In this document: positions 47,390-55,560 of the stretch, one piece after another | Numbering within the stretch: position 1 is the stretch's first letter | How the letters are laid out: the number at the start of each line of letters is the position of its first letter | NCBI GenBank assembly: GCA_900539655.1 | Contig: UQCR01000020.1 | Coordinates: 1 to 64,000, forward strand | Source of the DNA: an uncultured Robinsoniella sp. | GTDB taxonomy: Bacteria > Bacillota > Clostridia > Lachnospirales > Lachnospiraceae | Direction of reading: 5' to 3' | Length of the DNA stretch: 64,000 nt | Made by a program: the position numbers and the translations under genes | The notes under the pieces: generated by a model | What the model was told of the DNA's origin: nothing | What the model saw: the letters and a program-made list of their open reading frames with translations, nothing else | Database searches by the model: none

Positions 47390-48745
47390 TTAACAGCTTT
47401 TTTTATCCACTGCTGCCTGGAAACATGCGGTCAGCTCCGCATTATCCGGCAGAATACTCTCGTATTTCACTTCGCCGTCCACACAGATCGTCGGTACATT
47501 CTTAGCACCTAATTTCATCATACAGGCAACGCCCTCTTTTTCTTTGATCTTATGCTCGATAATCTTTACTTTATCACCAAGTGGTGCAGCTGCAGTATAA
47601 ACTGCTTCCATATTGTACTGACATGCAGCACAGGATTCAGAATCCAGTGTAATACAGTCTATAATAACCTGTTTTTCACTTGCATAATCCGGTAATTCAT
47701 AGTCTACGCCAGCCATAACGTCTTCGCCTTCAAAAATCTCTTCAATATTGCCGTGCACAGTGCTGGTAACAGCCTGAACGTTGGCAACTGGGGTTGCATA
47801 AGGCATATCACAGCCAGGAGCCAGAATGTATCCTTTTTTGCCGCCGATATTCATACAGTTTGTAGCATCCCGTACGTTATCATAAGGAGTACCAAACAGC
47901 ATGGTCAGCGTCAGCTTGATATTTCCTCCAACTGATACATTGTATGGTTTACAGGTTTCCACTACGTACTCCAACGGGATATTCTCGTCAATAGAGATGT
48001 TGTCGCAATGGGTCTGGCACATCGCTTCAATATTACGTTTTGCATTTCCGCATACGAAGAAGGAGCCTAATTTGCCTCTTTCACGGATATAATCAAATAC
48101 AGGAGTTACATAAGGCGTTACAAATTCTTCGAAGTTATCCGGAGAAATCTGGGATGTCATAGGATCTACGATTGCCACGATATCCACACCTGCGTCAATA
48201 TACATTTTAGCAGTATTGATTGCTACCTTCTGGCAGAATTCCATCAATTCTTCCACTTCTTCCGGTTCATCTAACATATCATAAAAGATGTCGGTTCCTT
48301 TTAAATGAAGTGCCAGGGTAAACGGACCTGTGATTAATCCGTAAACTGCACATTTATCACCAATTGCTTCCACAATACGTCTTGTGGCATCCATCGCTAT
48401 AGGGAAACGTCCGTCTTCCTCTGTAGGAATCTTCAAATCTTCCAAGGTCTTACCCTGCTCTAAGATATGGCTGGATACTGCCGGAGGGTTATCTTTTGCA
48501 TACGTCAGGTTACATCCCATTGCTTCTGCTTCCAGCTGAAGGTCAAATAACGCGGGGATACCGTCCGGCTGATACAATTCTACTGCTTTTAATACACCAT
48601 TTACGATATGGTCTGCGCTTTTAAAAAACTCCTCACAATTTACATCTATCAGACTTGCTGCATGGCATCCTACAAAAGGAACCCAGGGTATACGGTCAAC
48701 TTCTTTGCACTGCATTGCACGAAAAACTAATTCTCTTGAATTCAT
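47390..48745 (-). CDS. UroD-family methyltransferase-like protein fused to a thioredoxin-like domain
   Basis: 451 residues. Residues 1-340 are a UroD-family barrel of the MtaA/CmuA methyltransferase group (PGCDMPYATP with Cys312). The usual zinc HxC is replaced: the segment is FFVCGN with Cys232 and Phe in place of His. Residues about 355-451 form a thioredoxin-like domain with a CAAC active site (Cys372, Cys375) and a VPT loop (Pro418). MtaA-type enzymes move methyl groups from a corrinoid to a thiol such as coenzyme M. A fused thioredoxin module next to lipoyl genes suggests work on a protein thiol; that is inference. Confidence 0.87.
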   Translation of the reverse strand: MNSRELVFRAMQCKEVDRIPWVPFVGCHAASLIDVNCEEFFKSADHIVNGVLKAVELYQPDGIPALFDLQLEAEAMGCNLTYAKDNPPAVSSHILEQGKTLEDLKIPTEEDGRFPIAMDATRRIVEAIGDKCAVYGLITGPFTLALHLKGTDIFYDMLDEPEEVEELMEFCQKVAINTAKMYIDAGVDIVAIVDPMTSQISPDNFEEFVTPYVTPVFDYIRERGKLGSFFVCGNAKRNIEAMCQTHCDNISIDENIPLEYVVETCKPYNVSVGGNIKLTLTMLFGTPYDNVRDATNCMNIGGKKGYILAPGCDMPYATPVANVQAVTSTVHGNIEEIFEGEDVMAGVDYELPDYASEKQVIIDCITLDSESCAACQYNMEAVYTAAAPLGDKVKIIEHKIKEKEGVACMMKLGAKNVPTICVDGEVKYESILPDNAELTACFQAAVDKKSC

Positions 48746-48810
48746 TCTATTAATTCTCCTTTTTGTAATTTATTGTCTACTGTTCCATTATACCGTCTGT
48801 CAGAATTTAT

Positions 48811-48842
48811 TTAAAAATCCTTTCTAACAGTTGTGCGCTTCA
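48811..48842. repeat. Degenerate left arm of the inverted-repeat element
   Basis: TTTAAAAATCC..TTTCTAACAG..TTGTGCGC resembles the left arm at 39124-39150. It is in the gap before the UroD-thioredoxin gene. Confidence 0.4.
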
Positions 48843-48850
48843 TACGCTCT

Positions 48851-48876
48851 GATGCCGCCTGCGGATTAACGGCATC
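48851..48876 (-). terminator. Hairpin after the lipoate ligase gene
   Basis: GATGCCG pairs with CGGCATC around 12 bases in the gap between the ligase stop and the UroD-thioredoxin start. No T run; it could be a partial terminator or processing site. Confidence 0.4.
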
Positions 48877-48945
48877 AACCATACATTCATTATATCAGCA
48901 TGTCAAAATATTTTTTGAAATAATCATAGTAATTTGGTAATAATT

Positions 48946-49977
48946 TTAGTAAAAACACTCCATCAGTTCTTCTTTTGTAATATTGCCAAAATATTTTACA
49001 AGAGGTGTGTGATCCAAAATTCCTTCCACCGCCTCCCGCCTGTATTCCAAACCCCTTAGCTGATCTTCAAGATCAGAGGCCGGACAGAGTGCAAGGAAAT
49101 CACCGCTGATTTTACATTCGGTAATCCTGCCCTTCTTTATCAGCATCTCCACCGTTACTTTTCCATTCGTAAACCGCTTTTCTTTTCTGTGGTTAAACAT
49201 AGGGGACCTGCCATAATTCCAATCCCTGGAGGCATATTTCTGAAGTGCCAGTTCTTCGGCAGCGGCAATGATCTCCGGTGTAATTATTACCTTTGTGATG
49301 CCTCCTGCTTCCTTTTCAAAATATGTGCGCAGGTAATCCCGAAATTCCAGTACACTCATGCTTGGATCATTCAGGTAGTCCCTTATATTGCCGATCCTGC
49401 TTCTCACCGACTTCACACCTTTTGAGGATAACTTGTCCTGACTGACCTTTAAAAGCTCACCTGCCATGGCAAGATCTGCGTCAAACAGAAGCGTACCATG
49501 ATGAAGTATCCGGTTTCTATGCTGAGCCTGGGCATTGCCGGATATTTTTTTTCCATCTGCGGTAATGTCGTTTCTGCCGCTTTTCACAGCCGGAATTCCC
49601 AATGCCTGCAGTGCATGAATGACTGGGTTCAGAAATCTCTCATAGGATATATCCACTTCCTCATTCGCAGTGGTAATAAATGAAAAGTTCAGATTCCCCA
49701 GATCGTGGAAGACGGCTCCGCCTCCGGTATTTCTGCGCACTACTTTTGTGCCGTGCTTCTCTACTGCTTCTTCATTTATTTCTTCCAGAGTATTCTGGTG
49801 CTTGCCAATGATGATGCTGTTTTCATTCTGCCATAACATCAGAATGTCAGCATCCGGATCCCCTGCTATGTTTTGATAAAACAAATACTCTTCCAGCGCC
49901 AGATTTTTATAGGGGTCCGTAAATGGACTTTCCACATACAACATGCCATTTCCTAACTGCCTTGTATCATTATTCAT
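48946..49977 (-). CDS. lplA: Lipoate-protein ligase A
   Basis: 343 residues from the ATG that overlaps the CobW gene end; longer starts lie inside that gene. It has the LplA lipoate-binding loop RRNTGGGAVFHDLGN, the lysine in GKKISGNAQ, and the C-terminal accessory domain (GKVTVEMLIKKGRI). The enzyme adenylates lipoate and attaches it to a lysine of a lipoyl domain. A small lipoyl-domain protein is encoded two genes upstream and no 2-oxoacid dehydrogenase or glycine cleavage genes are in the window, so that protein is the likely substrate. Confidence 0.93.
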   Translation of the reverse strand: MNNDTRQLGNGMLYVESPFTDPYKNLALEEYLFYQNIAGDPDADILMLWQNENSIIIGKHQNTLEEINEEAVEKHGTKVVRRNTGGGAVFHDLGNLNFSFITTANEEVDISYERFLNPVIHALQALGIPAVKSGRNDITADGKKISGNAQAQHRNRILHHGTLLFDADLAMAGELLKVSQDKLSSKGVKSVRSRIGNIRDYLNDPSMSVLEFRDYLRTYFEKEAGGITKVIITPEIIAAAEELALQKYASRDWNYGRSPMFNHRKEKRFTNGKVTVEMLIKKGRITECKISGDFLALCPASDLEDQLRGLEYRREAVEGILDHTPLVKYFGNITKEELMECFY

Positions 49978-50935
49978 ATATCTCACACGCTTCCATACAG
50001 GTTGATTTCCAGGTATCTTCCAGTCTCTCTTCAAATTCCTCCGGTCCATTGCCGATAACTACCAGTTTTGTATGCGTGATCACATCCCTTTTACCGGCTT
50101 TAAAAGGTTTTATGTCCAGATAATCCCCTACGGAATCTACCTGTATCCATCCCTCCTGCGTTTCTGCAATACCTTTGATCCGCAATGCCAGGGGCTGCAT
50201 TTTCTTCACGAACTGCTCTAAAGCTGTCTTATTTACTTGTGTCCCGCATTCCAGGGAATAAGTAGCCGGCCGGTTCCATGGCTGATTACTGGTCTCACCC
50301 ACATATCCGTTATCAATCAGTTTTTCATCCAGTAGCCCCAGCGGGACCTGTGCAAACATCGTTTCATACAAGTATGCTTCGGGATTTAATTCATGGATTT
50401 TCTCTTTTATTTTTTCAATAGTCACCTGGTTCACCAGGTCCACTTTATTAATCACAATAAAATTACTGGTTGCAATCTGGTTCTGCACCGGCGCCAATAC
50501 CTGCACATGCCTAAGAAACGTAACACTGTCCGTAATGCACACTGCTCCACGGTACTGATAGGGGCGGAATTTAGAATCTTCCTTGGAATGGCTCACCATA
50601 CTTTCCATCTCCTGCAACAGTAGATGCATATTAGAAGGATCCGCCATTCCTGAATTCTCTATGAGCAGGATATCAATTTCTTCCTTAGAAAAACCAATGA
50701 GCGTCTTTACAAATCCCCCTTTTAAGCAGGCACAGAAAATAGAGCCGTTGTTGATCTCTACTAATTGAATGCCCTCTTTTTCTACCAGCATGCCGTCAAT
50801 TCCCAGGCTCCCGAATTCATTAATAATGACTCCAATCTTCTTATCCGGCAATGCCTGCAGGAGTTTCTGCAAAAAGGTTGTCTTGCCCGCCCCCAGAAAT
50901 CCTGATATCAGATATAAATCAATCTCTTTTTTCAT
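49970..50935 (-). CDS. CobW/COG0523 family GTPase with altered metal motif
   Basis: 321 residues. Walker A GFLGAGKT (12-19), a Mg site in NEFGS, and the guanine motif NKVD. The family metal motif CxCC is changed to SIFCACL (Cys68, Cys70), losing two of the usual cysteines. A C-terminal CobW domain follows. The family delivers zinc or cobalt to client enzymes. It overlaps both the lipoyl protein gene (by four bases) and the ligase gene, so the three products are probably made together; the client may be a UroD-family zinc enzyme. Confidence 0.9.
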   Translation of the reverse strand: MKKEIDLYLISGFLGAGKTTFLQKLLQALPDKKIGVIINEFGSLGIDGMLVEKEGIQLVEINNGSIFCACLKGGFVKTLIGFSKEEIDILLIENSGMADPSNMHLLLQEMESMVSHSKEDSKFRPYQYRGAVCITDSVTFLRHVQVLAPVQNQIATSNFIVINKVDLVNQVTIEKIKEKIHELNPEAYLYETMFAQVPLGLLDEKLIDNGYVGETSNQPWNRPATYSLECGTQVNKTALEQFVKKMQPLALRIKGIAETQEGWIQVDSVGDYLDIKPFKAGKRDVITHTKLVVIGNGPEEFEERLEDTWKSTCMEACEIYE

Positions 50936-51237
50936 TCCTGCTCCTTTCCATCCTCGATATAGCCCAGTATCTCCTGGAATGCAAACTCTTCTTCATCTTC
51001 GATACAAATCTCACACAGGATACCGCTGCAGGGTGCCGTAAATTCCAACGCCTTTTTTTCAACTTCTCCCTCGCATACAGTCTCCCCTTCTTCAACTGCT
51101 TCCCCTACCTCTTTCAGCCAGGTCAGCGTACCCGTTTTAAAAGTCAGGTTCACCGGGCGGTCCTGACACGGACATGGGTGCACCGGATCCTTTTTGGGCA
51201 TTGCCTTTTTCGGTACGGTTATTTCAATTTTTGACAT
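50932..51237 (-). CDS. Small stand-alone lipoyl/biotinyl-domain protein
   Basis: 101 residues. Residues 35-95 align with lipoyl domains: WLKEVGEAVEEGE, then EVEKKALEFTAPCSG. Counting back from APxSG, Lys61 matches the lipoylated lysine of E2 domains (ETDKA). It also has six cysteines, including HPCPC (22, 24) and CEIC (75, 78), which are not part of the ordinary domain. No catalytic or E1/E3-binding domain is attached. Directly before a CobW GTPase and LplA, it is likely a free lipoylated carrier protein; GcvH-like use is possible but the sequence is not GcvH. Confidence 0.8.
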   Translation of the reverse strand: MSKIEITVPKKAMPKKDPVHPCPCQDRPVNLTFKTGTLTWLKEVGEAVEEGETVCEGEVEKKALEFTAPCSGILCEICIEDEEEFAFQEILGYIEDGKEQE

Positions 51238-51248
51238 AATTTCCTCCT

Positions 51249-51395
51249 GGAGCGTTTATTAAAATAGATTGATGACAACTGCGCCACACTTTGCTAGAGA
51301 TAAGTACCAAATGAAGAGCACATAGCGGGCTATGTAACCTGAATTTGGTGCTAATATACCGCGAAGCGGGGTGTGCAGATGGCTGGAATGCCTAC
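51249..51395. mobile_element. Inverted-repeat element, second copy
   Basis: It starts GGAGCGTTTATTAAAAT and ends at the TAG stop of the DUF5714 gene. The order of arms, the CACACTTTG and GGGGTGTG ends and the central hairpin match the copy at 39114, but paired bases differ together (CATAG/CTATG for CGTAG/CTACG; ACCAAAT/ATTTGGT for CCCGGAT/ATTCGGG). Confidence 0.65.
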
Positions 51396-51976
51396 TCAAA
51401 ATATGGACAGGCCTTTCCCTTACACTCTTTATTGTTTTTATAGTATTTGCAGGTAACCTTTTCCGGCTTTTCCAGTTCAATCCCAAGGTACTCCCGGATA
51501 CTTTCCGCCGCACTTTCTAAAGCAAGATAAGTATTCCGCTTGCAGCATCTGGGTCCGTCCACACCGGAGATAGCAAGAAGAGCCTTGCCTACTCCATGGT
51601 TGGTCCATGCCCAGGTTCCCTTAGACAGTGGTGTTGTCTGGGTATAAATGCTCAGGAAGATTCCCACTCCCACTGCAGCACCGCAGGAGCCATAGAGTCC
51701 GCAAAACCCGCCAAGTACATTTTTAGCCCTGGACAGCGCTTCCCTTAAATCCTCTTTGAGAATCTCTGTCTCATCCCCTTCTTCCTTATGGCAGGCGGTT
51801 AAAAGCACCCCCGGCATGAGATAGTGGTGAGGCGGGCAGTGCATGGGAAGTCCATCAAGATCCATCAGTTCTTCCGCCAGCTCCCAGATTGTCTTGTTTT
51901 CATCTGATTCATAATATGTAAGCAGTTTCTCAGTCATCTTATCATAATAAATATCTAATTCACTGTAATTTCCCAT
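51392..51976 (-). CDS. DUF5714 family protein
   Basis: About 194 residues. Recognised as DUF5714 by CPPHHYLMPGVLL, GFCGLYGSCGAAVG and the Cys-rich end GVDGPRCCKR..CKGKACPYF. At least nine cysteines suggest metal or iron-sulfur binding. The family function is not known, but members are often found near corrinoid methyltransferase genes. A helical hydrophobic centre is present but no clear membrane span. Stop codon lies at the edge of the inverted-repeat element. First gene of the leftward lipoyl/CobW/LplA group. Confidence 0.85.
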   Translation of the reverse strand: MGNYSELDIYYDKMTEKLLTYYESDENKTIWELAEELMDLDGLPMHCPPHHYLMPGVLLTACHKEEGDETEILKEDLREALSRAKNVLGGFCGLYGSCGAAVGVGIFLSIYTQTTPLSKGTWAWTNHGVGKALLAISGVDGPRCCKRNTYLALESAAESIREYLGIELEKPEKVTCKYYKNNKECKGKACPYFE

Positions 51977-52031
51977 ATACTTTACCCTTTGCATATAGCA
52001 CGCGTCCTGCTATGCTGCCCTTTCTGTATTT

Positions 52032-52037
52032 ATTATA
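52032..52037 (-). promoter_or_regulatory. Possible -10 box of the DUF5714 gene
   Basis: TATAAT on the leftward strand, about 55 bases before the start. A weak TTTTCT lies 17 bases upstream. The divergent region (280 bases) is AT-rich. Confidence 0.4.
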
Positions 52038-52153
52038 AACTCACTGTCCTGATTAGAAAAGTAAAAAACCTGGATTATTGGGAAATTTTTTAGATTTATA
52101 GAAATTTTACTAAAAATCCAAAATAATGAAAATACCCCTGCTGCCGGAAACGC

Positions 52154-52159
52154 TATAAT
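52154..52159 (+). promoter_or_regulatory. Possible -10 box of the hydantoinase-type gene
   Basis: TATAAT about 115 bases before the start. No -35 box at the right distance, which fits activator control. A TTTTACTAAAAA tract lies about 45 bases upstream. Confidence 0.4.
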
Positions 52160-52230
52160 ATAAGTAGAAACAACAGATTCCGTTTAGTACCAGGTTCATA
52201 CATCCTGACAACTTAATCCTGCTTACTGAT

Positions 52231-52254
52231 GCAGGAATGAATTTTAAACACGCT
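52231..52254. repeat. Solo right end of the inverted-repeat element
   Basis: GCAGGAATGAATTTTAAACA followed by CGCT matches the right end of the full copy at 39250-39273 with one deleted base. It lies in the leader of the hydantoinase-type gene, six bases before its ribosome site region. Confidence 0.6.
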
Positions 52255-52274
52255 TATGAATGGAGGAAATTATC

Positions 52275-54281
52275 ATGATTGGAATTGGCATTGACACAGG
52301 CGGCACTTATACAGATGCTGTCATCTATGATTTGGAGAACAAACAGATATTAGAAAGCGCAAAATCCCTGACGACAAAAAGCCGCCTGGAAACAGGCATC
52401 ACAAATGTACTGGAAAAGTTATCACAGACAGCTCTTCAGTCTGCATCGTTTATGGCACTGTCTACAACCCTTGCCACAAATGCCTGCGTGGAAGGCAAAG
52501 GCGGACGGGCTAAGCTCATATTTATCGGGGTGAATCCCGGAACGGTAGATGAGACTTATCTCTCTTACGGGCTGCCCCCCTCCCGGGAAATATATTTTAT
52601 GGATGGTGATCCGGCTGATGCACTGCGCCCTGAGATAAAGCCGGACTGGGTCAGATTCCGCCAGGATGTCCGCACCTGTTTTACCGATTGTGACAGCATA
52701 GCCGTTGTGCAGATTCATCCCAAAGACAACGGTGCTGCTTATGAAAAAACGGCTCTTCAGATTATTACGGAGGAACTGGATGTCCCATGTATTACAGGTT
52801 ACGAACTGTTCCATGACCTAAACGTCCTGCGCCGGGGTGCCAGTGCCCTGTTAAACGCCCGCCTGATGCCGGTAATGAAGGAATTTTTCAAGGCAATCAA
52901 AGTTTCACTTGAAAACCTGGGACTGTCTCTTCCTATCGTAATTGTTAGAAGCGACGGTTCCCTCATGTCCCAGGGATTTGCCTCCACAAGGCCGGTGGAA
53001 ACGCTGTTATGCGGTCCGGCTGCCAGCGTAATGGGCGGCGTGGAACTGGCGGATGAAGAAAATGCCCTGATCGTGGATATGGGGGGTACGACTTCTGATA
53101 TCGCCATTGTGAAAAACCATACCCCCGTTACCGTCCGGGAAGGAATCCAGATCGGGATCTATAAAACCTTTGTGAAGGGCCTGTATGTAGATACTTTCGG
53201 CCTGGGCGGCGATAGTGCCATCCGCTATGAAAACGGCAGGCTCTATCTGGATACGGAACGGGTAATCCCCCTTTGTACCCTTTCTTCCCAGTTTCCCGGC
53301 GTGCTGACACAGCTGGAAGAATTAAATCAGACGGGCAAGCCCCACAGCCATTTCCTCCACGAGTTCTTTGTATTAATGAAAGAACCCAGGAACAAAAGCA
53401 GCTACACACAGGAAGAACTGGACTTTTGCTCTGCTCTGTCAGATGGTCCCCTGATTTTTACAAAAGCGGCTGCAGCCATTCATAAGGATACTTATAACTT
53501 CAGTATGAAACGGCTGGAACAGGAAGGAATTGTCATGCGTTCCGGTCTTACGCCAACTGATATTATGCATATCCGAAAGGACTACACGCCCTTTGACCGG
53601 AAGGCTTCTGTGCTGGGCGCAGAGTTCATAGCCCGTTCCGTGGAGATTACAGCGGACCGTCTGACCGATAAAGTCTACCATCTGGTAAAAAAGAAACTTT
53701 ACTGCAACCTTGTACGCATCCTGATAAGCGACCATAACTCTACAAAGCATAAACACCTGAATCCGGATATGCTGAACAGCCTGATTGAAGAAAGCTACGA
53801 AGATGCCGTAACCCATGAAACGTCCAGTTTCTTTTCCACTCAGTTTCAGACTCATGCTACGCTGATTGGCGTTGGTGCCCCGATTCACATCTTCTTAGAG
53901 GACGTGGCAAAAATGCTGGGCACAAAAGCCGTCATTCCCAGAAATGCAGCCGTAGCAAATGCACTGGGCGCTGTGGTAGGTAATGTATCTGCATCTTACG
54001 ATGTGGAGATCAAACCTCTATACGACTCATCCGATCTGACCGGATACCAGGTCTTCACACGAAGCGGATGCCTAAGCTTTAAAGATTACGATGCCGCTAA
54101 GGAAACTGCAATTGAAGAAGCCCTGGAAGGCGCCAGGTCAGAGGCTTACCAGAGAGGGGCTATAGGAGAGATTACAACCTCTTACGAAAGCAGCACCTCA
54201 GAGGCTGCCATTGGGGAAAACAACTTATTCCTGGGAGAAATGATTGTAGGCCATGCCATAGGAAGAATTATTTCCCTATAA
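52275..54281 (+). CDS. Hydantoinase/oxoprolinase (HyuA) family ATPase
   Basis: 668 residues from the ATG eight bases after GGAGG; an earlier start five codons upstream lacks a site. The N-terminal Hydant_A_N domain has GIDTGGTYTDAVIYD, and the Hydantoinase_A domain has VDMGGTTSDIAIV and GGDSAIR, the ATP-binding parts of the ASKHA fold shared with corrinoid activators. True hydantoinases and oxoprolinases usually need a HyuB partner, which is absent. Placed just before a UroD-family gene, it may act as an ATP-dependent activator or acyl-phosphate-forming enzyme; the substrate is unknown. Confidence 0.85.
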   Translation: MIGIGIDTGGTYTDAVIYDLENKQILESAKSLTTKSRLETGITNVLEKLSQTALQSASFMALSTTLATNACVEGKGGRAKLIFIGVNPGTVDETYLSYGLPPSREIYFMDGDPADALRPEIKPDWVRFRQDVRTCFTDCDSIAVVQIHPKDNGAAYEKTALQIITEELDVPCITGYELFHDLNVLRRGASALLNARLMPVMKEFFKAIKVSLENLGLSLPIVIVRSDGSLMSQGFASTRPVETLLCGPAASVMGGVELADEENALIVDMGGTTSDIAIVKNHTPVTVREGIQIGIYKTFVKGLYVDTFGLGGDSAIRYENGRLYLDTERVIPLCTLSSQFPGVLTQLEELNQTGKPHSHFLHEFFVLMKEPRNKSSYTQEELDFCSALSDGPLIFTKAAAAIHKDTYNFSMKRLEQEGIVMRSGLTPTDIMHIRKDYTPFDRKASVLGAEFIARSVEITADRLTDKVYHLVKKKLYCNLVRILISDHNSTKHKHLNPDMLNSLIEESYEDAVTHETSSFFSTQFQTHATLIGVGAPIHIFLEDVAKMLGTKAVIPRNAAVANALGAVVGNVSASYDVEIKPLYDSSDLTGYQVFTRSGCLSFKDYDAAKETAIEEALEGARSEAYQRGAIGEITTSYESSTSEAAIGENNLFLGEMIVGHAIGRIISL

Positions 54282-54393
54282 CCTTTCAATGATTGTATTT
54301 AGTAATTTTTTTCGATAATCCAAAGTTATACCCTTTATAATATATTATCATTTCAGTATGAATTCCATATTTTTTACAAATTTTCTATGTTTT

Positions 54394-54426
54394 TTTCTAA
54401 AAATATGTTTAGAAATATTCTATACT
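54394..54426 (+). promoter_or_regulatory. Palindromic operator and -10 box before the second UroD gene
   Basis: TTTCTAAA-N6-TTTAGAAA (54394-54415) is a perfect 8-base inverted repeat covering the expected -35 region of TATACT (54421-54426). A dimeric regulator, probably a repressor, could bind there. Confidence 0.5.
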
Positions 54427-54522
54427 TTGCTCATAAGAATGAAACGGCGAGTACTGTTACCAGCGTAATCACAGCTGGATAGAGCACCTGAGCCGGAACA
54501 AATAGAAAGCGGGGTATTTATT

Positions 54523-55560
54523 ATGAATTCTATGGAACGTGTAGTAACTGCATTGCAGCACAAAGAACCGGACCGGGTACCGGTTTATCCCATCATCAGC
54601 GGAGCTTCCAGAAGGCTGATCGGTGCATCTTATAAGGATTGGTCCAACGATGCTGATATCTGTGCAGAAGCATTGTTGAAAGCAAAGGAAGAATTTGACC
54701 TGGATTGTATCGTAACACTCATTGACCTCTCCATTGAATGTGATGCATGGGGACAGGAGCTGGTCTATCCGGAGGACGAGGCGGCACATCCTAATTACAA
54801 CAACTGTGTCGTTCAGGAAATCGAGGACTATGCCAAGATAAAAAAGGTGGATTACCGTACATCAAAACGTATGATGATGCACATTGAAACCTGTAAGAAA
54901 CTGGTGGAAGCTGCTAACGGCGAATACCCTGTGGTCGCTTTTGTCTTCGGTCCACTGGGAACCCTTTCCATGCTCCGTAACCAGCAGGATATGTATATGG
55001 ATCTCTATGACGATCCGGATGCCGTACATGACGCTGCGAGGGAAGTAAATGAAACCCTGAAGGATTACTGCAACGCACTTATGGACACCGGAGTCAACGG
55101 TATTATGTTCGACACGCTGTTCTCATCTGGGGCAATTATGAGTAAAACCATGTGGATGGAAATGGAAGGGGATCTGGTAAAAGAACTGGCTGATGTGGTT
55201 CATGCCAGAGAATGTCTGGTAATGATTCACAACTGCGGACAGAAAATATATTTTGACGCTCAGATAGAAACCATGAATCCCACGGCAATCTCCTTCCTTT
55301 ATCCGCCGGATGACTGTGCAGATTTTCAGGAATGCAAAGCTAAATATGGCGATAAGGTTACCCTGATCGGCTGCGTTACTCCTGCAAGTGCGGTTATCGG
55401 AACCGACGAGGAGTGGGATCTGGAATGTAAAAACAACATTGATGCCATGGCAAAAGGCGGCGGCTTTATGTTGGCGACCGGCTGTGAATACCCCGCAAAT
55501 GCCTCGTTTGACCGGGCAAGGCGCATGGTAGATATTGCAAAAACTTATGGCCGTTATTGA
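54523..55560 (+). CDS. UroD-family corrinoid methyltransferase-like protein (MtaA/CmuA type)
   Basis: 345 residues, the usual length. It keeps the three expected zinc ligands of MtaA/MtbA-type methyltransferases: His236 and Cys238 (IHNCG) and Cys321 (ATGCEYP). Other family segments are VFGPLGTLSML and GIMFDTLFSSG. It lacks the Arg-rich porphyrinogen site of true HemE. It would transfer a methyl group between a corrinoid and a thiol or another nucleophile. The 3' end overlaps the CobW gene that follows, so a metal chaperone is made alongside it. Confidence 0.9.
   Translation: MNSMERVVTALQHKEPDRVPVYPIISGASRRLIGASYKDWSNDADICAEALLKAKEEFDLDCIVTLIDLSIECDAWGQELVYPEDEAAHPNYNNCVVQEIEDYAKIKKVDYRTSKRMMMHIETCKKLVEAANGEYPVVAFVFGPLGTLSMLRNQQDMYMDLYDDPDAVHDAAREVNETLKDYCNALMDTGVNGIMFDTLFSSGAIMSKTMWMEMEGDLVKELADVVHARECLVMIHNCGQKIYFDAQIETMNPTAISFLYPPDDCADFQECKAKYGDKVTLIGCVTPASAVIGTDEEWDLECKNNIDAMAKGGGFMLATGCEYPANASFDRARRMVDIAKTYGRY

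Noticed and set aside
52275..54281. Annotation as 5-oxoprolinase or hydantoinase
   Set aside because: The HyuB partner is absent and the neighbourhood concerns methyl transfer, so only the family is named.
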